This document shows, in pieces, positions 1-8,124 of a stretch of DNA of 37,373 nucleotides; the first letter of the stretch is position 1, and the number at the start of each line of letters is the position of its first letter. The notes under the pieces are model-generated. The model made no database searches. It saw nothing but the letters and a program-made list of their open reading frames with translations, and was not told the DNA's origin. Source of the DNA: Akkermansiaceae bacterium (GTDB lineage: Bacteria; Verrucomicrobiota; Verrucomicrobiia; Verrucomicrobiales; Akkermansiaceae); contig CAIQXC010000670.1 of the NCBI GenBank assembly GCA_903875675.1, positions 1 to 37,373 of the forward strand, given 5' to 3'. Both the position numbers and the translations under genes were made by a program.

Positions 1-346
1 AGCCTGCGCCGCGGTGCATTTCCTTGGCGAGTTGCGTTAGGTGATCGGCCGCGAGCATGAAATGACCGCCACCGCCGTCCGCATAGAAAAGAATGGTGTC
101 GGCTTGGGCGAGTTCCTGGGAGCTGGGCCACTCGGCTCCCAAATGGACGGTGGTGGTCAGCGGCAGCCCGCTGGCATCGAGGCATTTTTTGAGCAGCAGG
201 ACCCCCGCATTGTGCTCGTGCTCGCCCGGACCGTGTGACGGTTGGCCTGCCAGCAGCAGAATATGGGTGGTTGCGGGAGCGGCGAAGGTGGACACCACCG
301 TGGACACGGAGGCAAACAAAATGGCGAACAATGAGCGGATTTTCAT
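1..346 (-). CDS. ThuA-like domain protein, secreted (C-terminus outside window)
   Basis: The minus strand reads from an ATG at 346 straight through to the window edge, giving the first 115 residues. A signal peptide occupies about residues 1-24 (hydrophobic, ending in AFAAP-like small residues). It is followed by a strand and the sequence LLAGQPSHGPGEHEHNAG and later FYADGGGGH. That pairing (HGPGEHEHNAG then DGGGGH) is what I know from ThuA-like proteins of planctomycetes and verrucomicrobia, which have a glutamine-amidotransferase-like fold and are often linked to sugar use. The exact reaction is unknown. The product is probably periplasmic. The remainder of the gene lies before base 1, so length and C-terminal domains cannot be judged. 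Confidence 0.72.
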   Translation of the reverse strand, partial: MKIRSLFAILFASVSTVVSTFAAPATTHILLLAGQPSHGPGEHEHNAGVLLLKKCLDASGLPLTTTVHLGAEWPSSQELAQADTILFYADGGGGHFMLAADHLTQLAKEMHRGAG

Positions 347-524
347 GCGGTGATTGGCTTGGTTTCGACAGTCTGGCGCGTCTTAGCCAGCGCGTCGAGC
401 CCGAAATCTGCGATGAATCACAGCGTTGGACATTTTCATTCCAGGCAAACTTGAAGAACACACGCACTGGAAAAGGGACTGCAAGAACAGGCGGAGCTGG
501 CCCGTAGCTGCGACACGCATACGG

Positions 525-1220
525 ATGAATTGGACCGATACAACTCTGGTGATGCTTCCCGGCCTTCATGGCACGGCTCGACTCTACGAGCCGGCGCTGG
601 CTCTGGATTGGGGTGGCATGCAGGCAGTTGCGATGGCCCTGCCTGGCCACGGAGCGCAGGATTATGAAGCACTGGCCAAGGGCCTATCATCCACCCTGCC
701 GCCGGGTGACCTGGTGCTGCTGGCCGAATCCTTTTCCACCCCCTTGGCGATGCTGCTGGCCGCCAAAGCGCTGCCACGCGTCAAGGCATTGGTACTGGTC
801 AGCGGGTTTTGCTCCAGCCCCCAACCTGGCGGAATCGGCTGGTTGCCGCTTCAGCCGATTTTTTCACTTACCCCCCCGGTGTTCCTGCTGAAACAATTCC
901 TAACAGGCGAGGATGCCTCCCCGGATTTGCTGGCCGCACTAACTAACACGGCGGACCGGGCACCAGCCGCCACATTGGCCGAGCGGGTGCGGGTCGTGTT
1001 GGCATTGCGAGAGGAGGATTGCCCGGACTTGGCCGGATTACCGGTGTTGCTGCTGCAGGCGCGGCAGGACCGGGTGATTCCTTGGGACGCCCAATCGCAG
1101 CTCGAGCGGCATTTTCCAGAGGCCGCCTGCCATTGGATTGATGGACCGCATTTGCTGATGCAAACCCGCGGGCAAGAATGCCGCGAGGCGGTACTCGGGT
1201 TTCTGGCAGGCGGCCATTGA
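525..1220 (+). CDS. Alpha/beta hydrolase (231 aa)
   Basis: This is a compact alpha/beta-hydrolase-fold protein. Visible landmarks are an oxyanion-hole loop PGLHG (residues 12-16), a nucleophile elbow LLAESFSTP with Ser69, a candidate acid Asp182 in ARQDRVIPW, and a candidate catalytic His209 in DGPHLL. The usual G-x-S-x-G elbow is A-E-S-F-S, so both glycines are replaced by small residues. I know this form from a subset of uncharacterised bacterial hydrolases. No signal peptide is seen, so it is probably cytoplasmic. The frame is open from a TTG at 426, but the fold begins right after the ATG at 525, so I use that start. Substrate is unknown. It is the same strand as the symporter downstream but separated by 235 bases. 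Confidence 0.8.
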   Translation: MNWTDTTLVMLPGLHGTARLYEPALALDWGGMQAVAMALPGHGAQDYEALAKGLSSTLPPGDLVLLAESFSTPLAMLLAAKALPRVKALVLVSGFCSSPQPGGIGWLPLQPIFSLTPPVFLLKQFLTGEDASPDLLAALTNTADRAPAATLAERVRVVLALREEDCPDLAGLPVLLLQARQDRVIPWDAQSQLERHFPEAACHWIDGPHLLMQTRGQECREAVLGFLAGGH

Positions 1221-1283
1221 GCAGCCATGGCATGCAGCCCGCCACGCCGCTTTGGCTAGACCAGGAAAGTGTCAGGGGTCACA
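1219..1283. repeat. Left copy of a degenerate dispersed repeat
   Basis: Bases 1241-1257 are an exact 17-bp match to 37097-37113, in the same orientation. A shared 9-mer (GAGCAGCCA) lies upstream at 1219-1227 and 37055-37063, and partly matching sequence continues for about 25 bases downstream, ending in a GGGT-CAC-like word. It begins at the stop codon of the hydrolase gene. The rest of the interval up to the symporter start at 1456 shows no gene I can support. Confidence 0.45.
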
Positions 1284-1455
1284 GGATGTGCAAGCCGTCT
1301 CGCGGAGGGGTTTCTCGCAAACCAGGAACGTGAGAGGAATGCCGGAATACCAAGGGGCGATGGGTTAGCGTGCCGAGCGGATGGATTCGGCTGCGCTGGT
1401 CATTTCCGACTTCTTTTGATTGACGGGTCGCGAAAATCCCCCCAGCCTCCGCCGC

Positions 1456-3456
1456 ATGACTTCGTTCTTAACTGCAAATTGCGCGTTGTTGTTAGCCAAC
1501 GCCGTCAATCTAGCTCCGGTGGATTACTCCATTTTGCTGATTTACGTGGTGTTTGTGCTTGGCATTGGTTTTGCGTTGAAGCGCTATATGAAGACATCGG
1601 CGGACTTTCTGACGTCGGGCCGCTCGATTCCGGCATGGGTCACCGGGTTGGCCTTTCTATCGGCCAATCTGGGTGCGCTGGAATTGGTGGGCATGACCGC
1701 CAGCGGTGCCAAATACGGGATTGCCACCTGTCATTTTTATTGGGTGGGGGCCATCCCCGCAATGATCTTTCTCGCCGTGTTCATGATGCCGTTTTACTAC
1801 GGTTCCAAAGCCCGATCAGTGCCGGAGTACCTCAAACTTCGATTTGACGAGCGCACCCGCTGCCTGAACTCGATTTCCTTCGCGGTGATGACGATGTTTG
1901 CCTCAGGCATCTCCATGAACGCCCTGGCAAAACTCCTCCACCAGTTGCTCGGCTGGAACTATGACGTGAGCCTGTGGATCTGCTCGGCCATCGTCCTCGC
2001 CTACGTGCTAAAGGGCGGGCTGACGTCCGCCATCTACACCGAGGTGCTGCAATTTTTCATGATTGTGCTGGGCTTCGCGCCGATTGTTTACCTCGGCTTG
2101 CAGGACGTCGGGGGCTGGGAGCACTTGAAAGGTCTGTTAGGCACTGTCGCCCAAAATCCCGGTGCCTTGGAACTCAACACCCACAATTTCAAGCCGGACG
2201 CATGGACCAGCGCATGGAAGCCACTGCTAGGCGGAGCGGAGGGCAACCCGATGAGCGTGGACTTGTTTGCGATGCTCTTCGGGTTGGGGTTTGTGCTGTC
2301 CTTCGGTTACTGGTGCACCAACTTCCTGGTCGTGCAACGGGCGATGGCCGCAAAAAATATGAGTGCCGCCCGCCGCACTCCCCTCATCGCCGCGGTGCCC
2401 AAAATGATTTTCCCGATATTGGTGATTTTGCCCGGCATGATCGCCGCCGGCCTGGCCCTGACGGCCAAGGACGGCTACCGTTTGCCACCCAAGCCGCTGG
2501 CCGCTGCAGAATATGCCAAAGCGCTGCCTGCGGTGAAAAAGGCAACCGGGATGGATGCGCAGGCGGCTTTTGATAGCATCAGTGCAGCGACCGGGATGAA
2601 GATGAGCTCGGAGAAAGTTGCGGCGCTCGTCAAGGATGCGGCCACCCTCGACGAAGAAGCCGTCAAAGCCCAACTCCAAGAAGCTGTGGTCGAAAATGAC
2701 TACGATGGCGTCATTCTTTCCTTGGTGAAAAAATACTGCCCACCCGGCTTGCTCGGCTTGGCCCTGACCGGATTGCTGGCATCCTTCATGTCTGGCATGG
2801 CTGGCAACGTCACCGCCTTCAACACGGTGTGGACCTACGACCTCTATCAGGCATACATCGCCAAGAACAAGAGCGACGAGCACTACGCTTGGATGGGCCG
2901 TGCAATCACCGTGGTGGGCATCCTGCTGAGCATTGCCTGCGCCTATCTGGTAAGCCGTTGGTCCAATGCCATGGATATCATCCAGTTGGTGTTCGGCTTC
3001 GTCAACGCCCCGCTGTTTGCCACATTCCTGTTAGGCATGTTCTGGAAGCGCACCACCAGCCACGGTGCCTTCTTCGGCCTGCTCGGTGGCATTGGCACCT
3101 CTGCCCTGTTCCACTCACTCTCCACCTCCTCGGGCAACGCTTTGGGCATCAAAGGCGGGTACCTCTGGGATTGGACAGGCAAGACACTCGCTGATGTGCC
3201 GGAACGCCTGTCCTTCGGTAGCGACATGGCCCAAAACTTCTGGCTGGCCAGTTTTGCGTTCATCGCCTGTTTTGTCATCACCCTCGGTGTCTCGCTGGCC
3301 ACTGCCCGCACCAAGACCGACGAGGAACTCACCGGCTTGGTGTATTCGCTCACGCCGAAGATTGTGGACCACGAGGACTCCTGGTTCCTGCGGCCCTCCG
3401 TCATTGGCATCCTCCTACTGGTGGGTTGCGTGATTCTGAATATCATCTTCTGGTAA
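1456..3456 (+). CDS. Sodium:solute symporter, SLC5/SSS family (666 aa)
   Basis: This is an inner-membrane secondary transporter that by family imports a small solute, often a sugar or related compound, with Na+. The sequence shows many hydrophobic helices with SSS-family landmarks: an early FLTSGRSIPAWVTGL stretch (discontinuous helix region), RSVPEYLKLRFDERTR after the third helix, and LASFMSGMAGNVTAFNTVW-YDLY in the helix near the Na2 site. Between the helix ending near residue 330 and the next one there is a long soluble insertion (about 80 residues, Ala/Lys/Glu-rich, starting at GYRLPPKPLAAAEY). The frame is also open from a TTG at 1420, but the first ATG is 1456. The small membrane protein at 3493 follows closely and may be co-transcribed. 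Substrate specificity cannot be read from the sequence. Confidence 0.9.
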   Translation: MTSFLTANCALLLANAVNLAPVDYSILLIYVVFVLGIGFALKRYMKTSADFLTSGRSIPAWVTGLAFLSANLGALELVGMTASGAKYGIATCHFYWVGAIPAMIFLAVFMMPFYYGSKARSVPEYLKLRFDERTRCLNSISFAVMTMFASGISMNALAKLLHQLLGWNYDVSLWICSAIVLAYVLKGGLTSAIYTEVLQFFMIVLGFAPIVYLGLQDVGGWEHLKGLLGTVAQNPGALELNTHNFKPDAWTSAWKPLLGGAEGNPMSVDLFAMLFGLGFVLSFGYWCTNFLVVQRAMAAKNMSAARRTPLIAAVPKMIFPILVILPGMIAAGLALTAKDGYRLPPKPLAAAEYAKALPAVKKATGMDAQAAFDSISAATGMKMSSEKVAALVKDAATLDEEAVKAQLQEAVVENDYDGVILSLVKKYCPPGLLGLALTGLLASFMSGMAGNVTAFNTVWTYDLYQAYIAKNKSDEHYAWMGRAITVVGILLSIACAYLVSRWSNAMDIIQLVFGFVNAPLFATFLLGMFWKRTTSHGAFFGLLGGIGTSALFHSLSTSSGNALGIKGGYLWDWTGKTLADVPERLSFGSDMAQNFWLASFAFIACFVITLGVSLATARTKTDEELTGLVYSLTPKIVDHEDSWFLRPSVIGILLLVGCVILNIIFW

Positions 3457-3492
3457 CCCCCTCGCGTCATCCACCTCTAACTCATCACTCTC

Positions 3493-3708
3493 ATGGGACT
3501 CGATCTTCGCAAACCAATCGGCTACTTCTTCCTGCTTCTCGGCGTCATTCTGGTTGGCCAAGGATTGCTGACCTACAGCAACACGGCCATGTATGTCAGA
3601 TCCCTGGGCATCAACATCAACCTCATTTGGGGGGCTGTGCTCATCGTGTTCGGGCTGGCGATGCTGGTGCCGGCCCTGCTGTGCAAGGGCGGCGACGACG
3701 GCAAGTAG
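3493..3708 (+). CDS. Small two-helix membrane protein (71 aa)
   Basis: The product has a short charged N-terminus (MGLDLRKP), a first hydrophobic helix at about residues 9-27 and a second at about 43-63, then a charged tail (CKGGDDGK). It starts 36 bases after the symporter stop on the same strand, so the two are probably co-transcribed. I do not recognise a named family. An accessory subunit of the transporter is an inference from position alone. It converges with purT, with 20 bases between the two stop codons. Confidence 0.72.
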   Translation: MGLDLRKPIGYFFLLLGVILVGQGLLTYSNTAMYVRSLGININLIWGAVLIVFGLAMLVPALLCKGGDDGK

Positions 3709-3728
3709 ATGGGCGGTATCGTTGTGCC

Positions 3729-4943
3729 TCAGGGCTTGACGGGCCTCACCCGGCTCGCGGCGAGTTTCGCCCGGGTGCGGGCTTCTGAGGTATCGGTGCC
3801 GGTGGCCAGCGCGACGCCCATGCGGCGGCGGGCGAAGGATTCCGGTTTGCCGAATAGCCGCAAGTCGCTGTTAGGGACGCGCAGCGCCTCGCTCACCCCG
3901 GCAAAGGCGATACCCGTATCCGTGAGTTGGCCGTAGATGACGGCGGAGGCGCCGGGGCAGCGCAGCGAGGTATCCACCGGCAAGCCGAGGATGGCACGGG
4001 CATGCAATTCGAATTCGTTTTGGACCTGCGAACACATCGTCACCATGCCGGTGTCATGTGGGCGGGGGCTCACTTCGCTGAACCACACGTCATCGCCCTT
4101 GACGAACAACTCCACCCCAAACAACCCCAGACCGCCCAAGTCTCCGGTCACCTTGCCAGCGATGTCGCGGGCCCGCTCCAAGGCCAGCGGCGACATCACC
4201 TGCGGTTGCCAGCTTTCCACATAGTCGCCGTGGACCTGCACATGGCCAATGGGCTCACAAAAATGAGTTTCGCAACTGCCGTCCTCTGCCAATGCCCGCA
4301 CCGTGAGCAAGGTGATTTCGTAATCGAAGGCGACCACTCCCTCGACAATGACCCGCCCCTGATTGACCCGGCCGCCGCTCGCAGCATAGTTCCAAGCGGC
4401 ATCCACTTGATCTGGCCCATCGACCTTCGACTGGCCTTTGCCCGACGAGGACATCACCGGCTTGATGATGCATGGATAACCAATGTCAGCGATGGCGGAG
4501 CGCATTTGTTCGAGACTGTTGGCAAATTGATAGGGAGAAGTCGGCAGGCCGAGGGTCTCTGCGGCAAGTCGCCGGATCCCCTCACGGTTCATTGTCAGAC
4601 AGGTCGCCCGTGCCGTGGGAATGACCCGTGCCATGCCTTCGCGCTCCATTTCCTCAAGCATCCCGGTGGCGATCGCCTCAATTTCCGGCACAATCACATC
4701 CGGGCGCTCCTCCTCGATGAGCGCTCGCAGGGCTGCGCCATCGGCCATGTTGATGACGTGGGAGCGATGGGCAACTTGGTGGCCCGGGGCATCGGGGTAG
4801 CGGTCCACGGCGATGGTTTCTATGCCGAAGCGTTGCAGGGCAATGATCACCTCCTTGCCCAATTCGCCGCTTCCTAACAACATTACACGGGTGGCGCAGG
4901 CGCTCAGCGGGGTGCCGAGGATGGTGGATGGAATGGCGGGCAT
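3729..4943 (-). CDS. purT: Formate-dependent GAR transformylase PurT (404 aa)
   Basis: PurT makes formylglycinamide ribonucleotide from glycinamide ribonucleotide, formate and ATP, the third step of purine synthesis, without using 10-formyl-tetrahydrofolate. The protein is an ATP-grasp enzyme of normal family length. Seen in order: pre-ATP-grasp Rossmann motif [10 protein letters not shown] (22-31), substrate loop PEIEAI (86-91), ATP-binding [12 protein letters not shown] (161-172), and metal/nucleotide region [20 protein letters not shown] followed by PHDTGMVT. The ATG at 4943 gives the expected N-terminus. It stands alone, is cytoplasmic, and converges with the symporter genes. The window also has a PurC-PurE fusion at 29486. 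Confidence 0.95.
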   Translation of the reverse strand: MPAIPSTILGTPLSACATRVMLLGSGELGKEVIIALQRFGIETIAVDRYPDAPGHQVAHRSHVINMADGAALRALIEEERPDVIVPEIEAIATGMLEEMEREGMARVIPTARATCLTMNREGIRRLAAETLGLPTSPYQFANSLEQMRSAIADIGYPCIIKPVMSSSGKGQSKVDGPDQVDAAWNYAASGGRVNQGRVIVEGVVAFDYEITLLTVRALAEDGSCETHFCEPIGHVQVHGDYVESWQPQVMSPLALERARDIAGKVTGDLGGLGLFGVELFVKGDDVWFSEVSPRPHDTGMVTMCSQVQNEFELHARAILGLPVDTSLRCPGASAVIYGQLTDTGIAFAGVSEALRVPNSDLRLFGKPESFARRRMGVALATGTDTSEARTRAKLAASRVRPVKP

Positions 4944-5011
4944 ATAGGTAAAATGGCAAGTGGCGACGGGCGGCAGCCGATGCGGGATTCACCGGGGCTG
5001 GGCTCGCGCAA

Positions 5012-5039
5012 GAATTAGCCATCTCATGCGTCCTGCCAA
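5012..5039 (-). promoter_or_regulatory. Possible purT promoter
   Basis: Read on the minus strand, TTGGCA and TAATTC are separated by 16 bases, about 70 bases upstream of the purT start. The match to a sigma-70-type promoter is fair but not compelling. No purine-responsive operator or riboswitch could be recognised here. Confidence 0.28.
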
Positions 5040-5115
5040 GCGCAGAACTCAGCAATGCGGCAGCGATTCTAGCGAGGCTTCGCCTCAGACGATGCGAAAT
5101 GTGAAGAGGATTGCT

Positions 5116-5215
5116 GATTGCCGATTGATGCTTGCTGATTTTTGAAGTGATCTTGAAAGTGCGCCCTGCGCGAATCAAGCGCACATCAACCATCCGAATT
5201 CAACAATCGGCAATC
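5116..5215. repeat. 12-bp inverted repeat with TGATTGC-like words
   Basis: GATTGCCGATTG at 5116-5127 is exactly complementary to 5204-5215. Between and beside them are related words such as GATTGCTGATTG and GCTGATTTTTG. The arms are 76 bases apart, so this may be a pair of binding sites or the remains of a non-coding repeat rather than a simple hairpin. Confidence 0.5.
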
Positions 5216-5319
5216 GTTCGACTGAGCTCACGCCGAAGTCAGCCTGTCACGTCTCCCGTTCAGGAACTTAACTCAGTCACCACAAATTCTGGTTCATCAT
5301 AACTCTAACAGCCATCCCA

Positions 5320-5454
5320 ATGACTTCTCCCCTCCCCTCCCTTCATCTCGCCATGCTCCTCGCCCTCTGGCAAAAACTCCCGCCCGATCCCACCGACCCC
5401 GAAGTCCAACGCAACATCGCCATCACCCAGCCCCTGCTCTGGCTAATACCGTGA
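5320..5454 (+). CDS. Possible 44-aa hypothetical protein
   Basis: This is a short ATG-started frame, MTSPLPSLHLAMLLALW then a Pro/Asp-rich middle, ending in WLIP. It has no recognisable domain and is Leu/Pro-rich. It lies 57 bases ahead of the NIPSNAP start on the same strand. It could be a leader or small peptide, a decayed gene end, or chance. I include it only because base use in it resembles coding sequence and nothing else explains the segment. Confidence 0.22.
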   Translation: MTSPLPSLHLAMLLALWQKLPPDPTDPEVQRNIAITQPLLWLIP

Positions 5455-5511
5455 GGCACCGGTTCCGTGGTTTATCTTGCCCATAACTTCCCACCGGATT
5501 ACCATCAGCCC

Positions 5512-6303
5512 ATGACCCACAATCTAACCACCGTCTTGCTTGCGGCAGCCCTGTCCTTCGCCACTGCCACTGCCACTGCCACTGCCTCAGCCGAGGACCA
5601 TGCCAAGGATTCCCGCCTTTATGAACTGCGCACCTACCATGCGGAGGCCGGCAAACTCGACGCCCTGCTAGCCCGCTTCCGCGATCACACCGTCAAACTT
5701 TTCGAAAAACACGGCATGACCAACATCGGTTATTGGGTGCCCGTCGATAACAAGGACAACCTTCTCATTTACCTCCTCGCCTATCCAGACCGCACCACCC
5801 GTGATGCTTCCTGGGAAAAATTTCTGGCGGATGACGCTTGGAAGAAAGCTGCCGCCGCATCAGAAAAGAACGGCAGGCTCGTGAGCAAAGCCGATCAACT
5901 TTTCCTGACTGCCACCGACTTCTCGCCAGGCTTCAGCACCGCAAGCACCTCCGGCGAGAGTCTCTTCGAAATGCGCACCTACACCACCCCCCCAGGCAAG
6001 CTACCGGCTTTGCACAGCCGCTTCCGGGACGTCACACGCGCTCTTTTCGCCAAGCACGGCATCACCAACCTCGGCTACTTTCAGCCGGTTGCAGGCCAAC
6101 CCGCGGCTAACGAAACATTGCTCTACTTCGTCGCTCACAAAGATGCCGCGGCCTCACAAAAATCCTGGGAAGCATTCCGTGCAGATCCCGCCTGGGTGGC
6201 CGCAAAAAGCGCCTCGGAAGCTGCCTCCGGCGGCTCGCTAACCGTTCCGGACGGGGTCGTTTCCATCCTCCTCAAGCCGACCGATTTCTCCCCAGTGAAG
6301 TGA
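5512..6303 (+). CDS. Secreted protein with two NIPSNAP domains (263 aa)
   Basis: An N-terminal signal peptide (hydrophobic stretch LLAAALSFATATATATASA) is followed by two tandem NIPSNAP-type ferredoxin-like domains. The first begins at RLYELRTYHAEAGKLDAL (about residue 35) and the second at LFEMRTYTTPPGKLPAL (about residue 150). Each continues with a FR-H/D-T-LF-KHG(M/I)TN-GY-x-PV segment and a YL(L/V)A(Y/H)-SWE(K/A)F stretch. The repeats match each other closely, pointing to internal duplication. NIPSNAP domains belong to the dimeric alpha-beta barrel fold. Function in secreted bacterial versions is unknown. The ATG at 5512 is preferred over a GTG at 5467 because the signal peptide starts there. 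It converges with the deacetylase gene with 10 bases between stops. Confidence 0.9.
   Translation: MTHNLTTVLLAAALSFATATATATASAEDHAKDSRLYELRTYHAEAGKLDALLARFRDHTVKLFEKHGMTNIGYWVPVDNKDNLLIYLLAYPDRTTRDASWEKFLADDAWKKAAAASEKNGRLVSKADQLFLTATDFSPGFSTASTSGESLFEMRTYTTPPGKLPALHSRFRDVTRALFAKHGITNLGYFQPVAGQPAANETLLYFVAHKDAAASQKSWEAFRADPAWVAAKSASEAASGGSLTVPDGVVSILLKPTDFSPVK
5560..5586 (+). repeat. GCCACT hexanucleotide microsatellite in a signal peptide
   Basis: Four consecutive copies of GCCACT plus a partial fifth encode alternating Ala-Thr in the signal peptide of the NIPSNAP protein. The unit is 6 bp, so copy-number changes would keep the frame and only lengthen or shorten the hydrophobic region. Confidence 0.85.
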
Positions 6304-6313
6304 GCCGCGGATT

Positions 6314-7099
6314 TCACAAGCGGTGCCGACCGCGGCTAAAGGCCAGGCAAAACTGCAAAAGACTGACTTTCCCGTTCGTTCCGATGCGCGGCATCGCATG
6401 GGGGTTCACTTCCGACCACGGCATGATACGCGACTTAATGCCCACCGCACAAACCATTCCGGCCTCGCGAGCCAGTCGCACATCCCTCTCGCCAAAACGC
6501 CCGAATGGATAGGCAAAACTCGTACATGGCACTCCGGTCATGGCCTCCGTCGCGCGAATCGACCCGTCAATCTCGTGGCGCGCCCCAACATCGTCCAAGC
6601 GGGTCAAATCCGGGTGGGTCAGGGTATGCGCTCCAAACTCAACACATCCACTCTGCTGCATCGTCTGAATTTGCCCCACATCGAGCAACCCCGGATCTTG
6701 AATCCCCGGATTTATGAAAACCGTCATCTTGGCCCCGTGCTTCTTAACAATCCGGTAGGCTTGCGTAAAATTATCAACGTAGCCGTCATCAAGCGTGATC
6801 GCTACGAAGCGGCCTTCCTCTTGGCGATTCATCCTGTCAACCAGTTCGGAAAGCGTGCAAAATTCCGCCTTTCGGCGCTTGAGCCAACGGATTTGCCGTT
6901 CAAACGAGTGCGGCTGAGTGTTCATCGCACTGGGAGGACTGGTGGGGCAAATGTGATGATAGAGCACAACCCGCGCCCAACCCTTGCCCCAAGGTTTTGG
7001 CACCTTCCACCATGTGTGATGGGCCGAAAAGATCGCAGCAACAACAAATAAGCCAACAAGGATGCATGCAAATTGCATTCCTGAAACGATCGACATCAT
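6314..7099 (-). CDS. Polysaccharide deacetylase (NodB domain), membrane-anchored (261 aa)
   Basis: By family this removes acetyl groups from an envelope polysaccharide using a divalent metal. An N-terminal helix (about 7-24) would anchor or export the protein. The NodB domain shows TLDDGY (102-107) with the base/metal Asp pair 104-105, and the metal-binding HTLTHP motif (158-163), then FAYPFGRFGERD. These are the standard catalytic motifs 1 to 3, so the enzyme should be active. Two adjacent ATGs (7099 and 7096) could start it, and no clear Shine-Dalgarno sequence separates them. It is divergent from the thioredoxin-like gene at 7371. Substrate (peptidoglycan, capsule or other) is unknown. Confidence 0.9.
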   Translation of the reverse strand: MMSIVSGMQFACILVGLFVVAAIFSAHHTWWKVPKPWGKGWARVVLYHHICPTSPPSAMNTQPHSFERQIRWLKRRKAEFCTLSELVDRMNRQEEGRFVAITLDDGYVDNFTQAYRIVKKHGAKMTVFINPGIQDPGLLDVGQIQTMQQSGCVEFGAHTLTHPDLTRLDDVGARHEIDGSIRATEAMTGVPCTSFAYPFGRFGERDVRLAREAGMVCAVGIKSRIMPWSEVNPHAMPRIGTNGKVSLLQFCLAFSRGRHRL

Positions 7100-7152
7100 T
7101 CGGTTCGGATTTTGGATTATTGGGTTCGAAAAAAAAATGTAACCAGACAGCG

Positions 7153-7180
7153 AAATCTACGTCTCAGATAAATCTACGTC
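7153..7180. repeat. Pair of 11-bp direct repeats in divergent promoter region
   Basis: AAATCTACGTC occurs exactly at 7153-7163 and 7170-7180, with a 17-bp repeat period. It sits between divergent genes, 54-81 bases upstream of the deacetylase start. Two direct sites about 1.6 helical turns apart could bind a transcription factor. This is inference. Confidence 0.5.
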
Positions 7181-7370
7181 CGGAATAAAATTTTTCAACT
7201 TCAATGTTGCACCCGGTACGGCAACCTCCGGCAAATGAACAGCGAGAGTATTTTCTTGGCATTTCCTGCGCAACGGGTACACTGCCCGCTGGTTTACACT
7301 GCCGCTGCCCCACGCCAATGCCGTAGCTAACCTCCCCCCGCCTCAGCAACCAACCCCAAAATCGCCAGCC

Positions 7371-8036
7371 ATGAACCGTATCCCGCTCTATCTATTTTCC
7401 TGCCTGCTTTTCAGCTCCGCCGCACTGCATGCGGAGTACCGCAACTGGACCAATGCCGAAGGCAAAACCATCGATGCCGAACTCACCAAGGTGGATGGCG
7501 ACAACGTCACGTTCCGCCTCCGAGGCGGCAACAGCACCGTCTATCCGCAAGCCAAACTCTCTGAGGCCGACCGCGACTACATCGCAAAAAACCCGCCCTC
7601 CGCCACCGCATCGGGCAAATCGGCAGGTGCCACCGCTGCGCCCGTCGTGGAAGCGGATCGCAAAGCGAAGTGGCAGACGAAAATGACCAAGGCCCAAGAA
7701 GAGGCCAAGAAAACGGGCCTGCCGATTCTCGTACTCTTCACAGGCACATCATGGTGCCCGTACTGCGTCAAGTTAGAGGGGGCGGTTTTTTCCAAGAAGG
7801 AATTTTCCACCTTCGCCGATAAGAACCTGGTTCTTCTCAAGCTGGAGTTCGGCCCCGGTGGATCAACTACTAACAAGGAATCCAAGAAACTTCAAAGCGA
7901 GTTCGGCGTCAGCGGCTTCCCCACTTATTTTCTCACCGACGCCGAAGCCACCAAGTTGGCACAAGGGGGGTACCATGACGGCATCACTCCCGAGGTATTC
8001 GCCGCTTGGGTAACCAGCGCCGCCAAGCCCAAGTAA
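7371..8036 (+). CDS. Secreted SHD1-thioredoxin-like fusion protein (221 aa)
   Basis: A signal peptide (about 1-21) is followed by an SHD1/SLA1-like beta domain (about 23-73: YRNWTNAEGKTIDAELTKVD then YP-KLSEADRDYI). A charged Ala-rich linker comes next, then a thioredoxin-fold domain with the CxxC site WCPYC (Cys129, Cys132) and a cis-Pro region GFPTYF. The protein should be exported and could reduce, oxidise or isomerise disulfides. SHD1 domains fused to other folds are common in planctomycetes and verrucomicrobia and are thought to bind protein or surface ligands. The ATG at 7371 gives the expected signal peptide. It stands 88 bases ahead of the PQQ-propeller gene and may be co-transcribed with it. 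Confidence 0.87.
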   Translation: MNRIPLYLFSCLLFSSAALHAEYRNWTNAEGKTIDAELTKVDGDNVTFRLRGGNSTVYPQAKLSEADRDYIAKNPPSATASGKSAGATAAPVVEADRKAKWQTKMTKAQEEAKKTGLPILVLFTGTSWCPYCVKLEGAVFSKKEFSTFADKNLVLLKLEFGPGGSTTNKESKKLQSEFGVSGFPTYFLTDAEATKLAQGGYHDGITPEVFAAWVTSAAKPK

Positions 8037-8124
8037 TTCACGAGTGGGAAACTTTCCTGCCGGAGATTCCACGAAAGAATTCGCCAGAGTCGGCGTAGCC
8101 TGCACTTACACAATTAAAAATCAA

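Larger units (their letters stand above)
4944..5511. other. Intergenic region between divergent purT and NIPSNAP gene
   Basis: This 568-base stretch holds the presumed promoters of two divergent genes, a perfect 12-bp inverted repeat (5116-5127 and 5204-5215, GATTGCCGATTG and its complement) in a run of related TGATTGC words, and a possible short ORF at 5320-5454. No RNA gene was recognised. Confidence 0.6.

Noticed and set aside
1269-1847. 192-residue frame before and into the symporter
   Set aside because: Overlaps the symporter in another frame, starts at a weak codon and shows no domain.
3927-4877. 316-residue + strand frame opposite purT
   Set aside because: Shadow of purT, whose ATP-grasp motifs are unambiguous on the minus strand.
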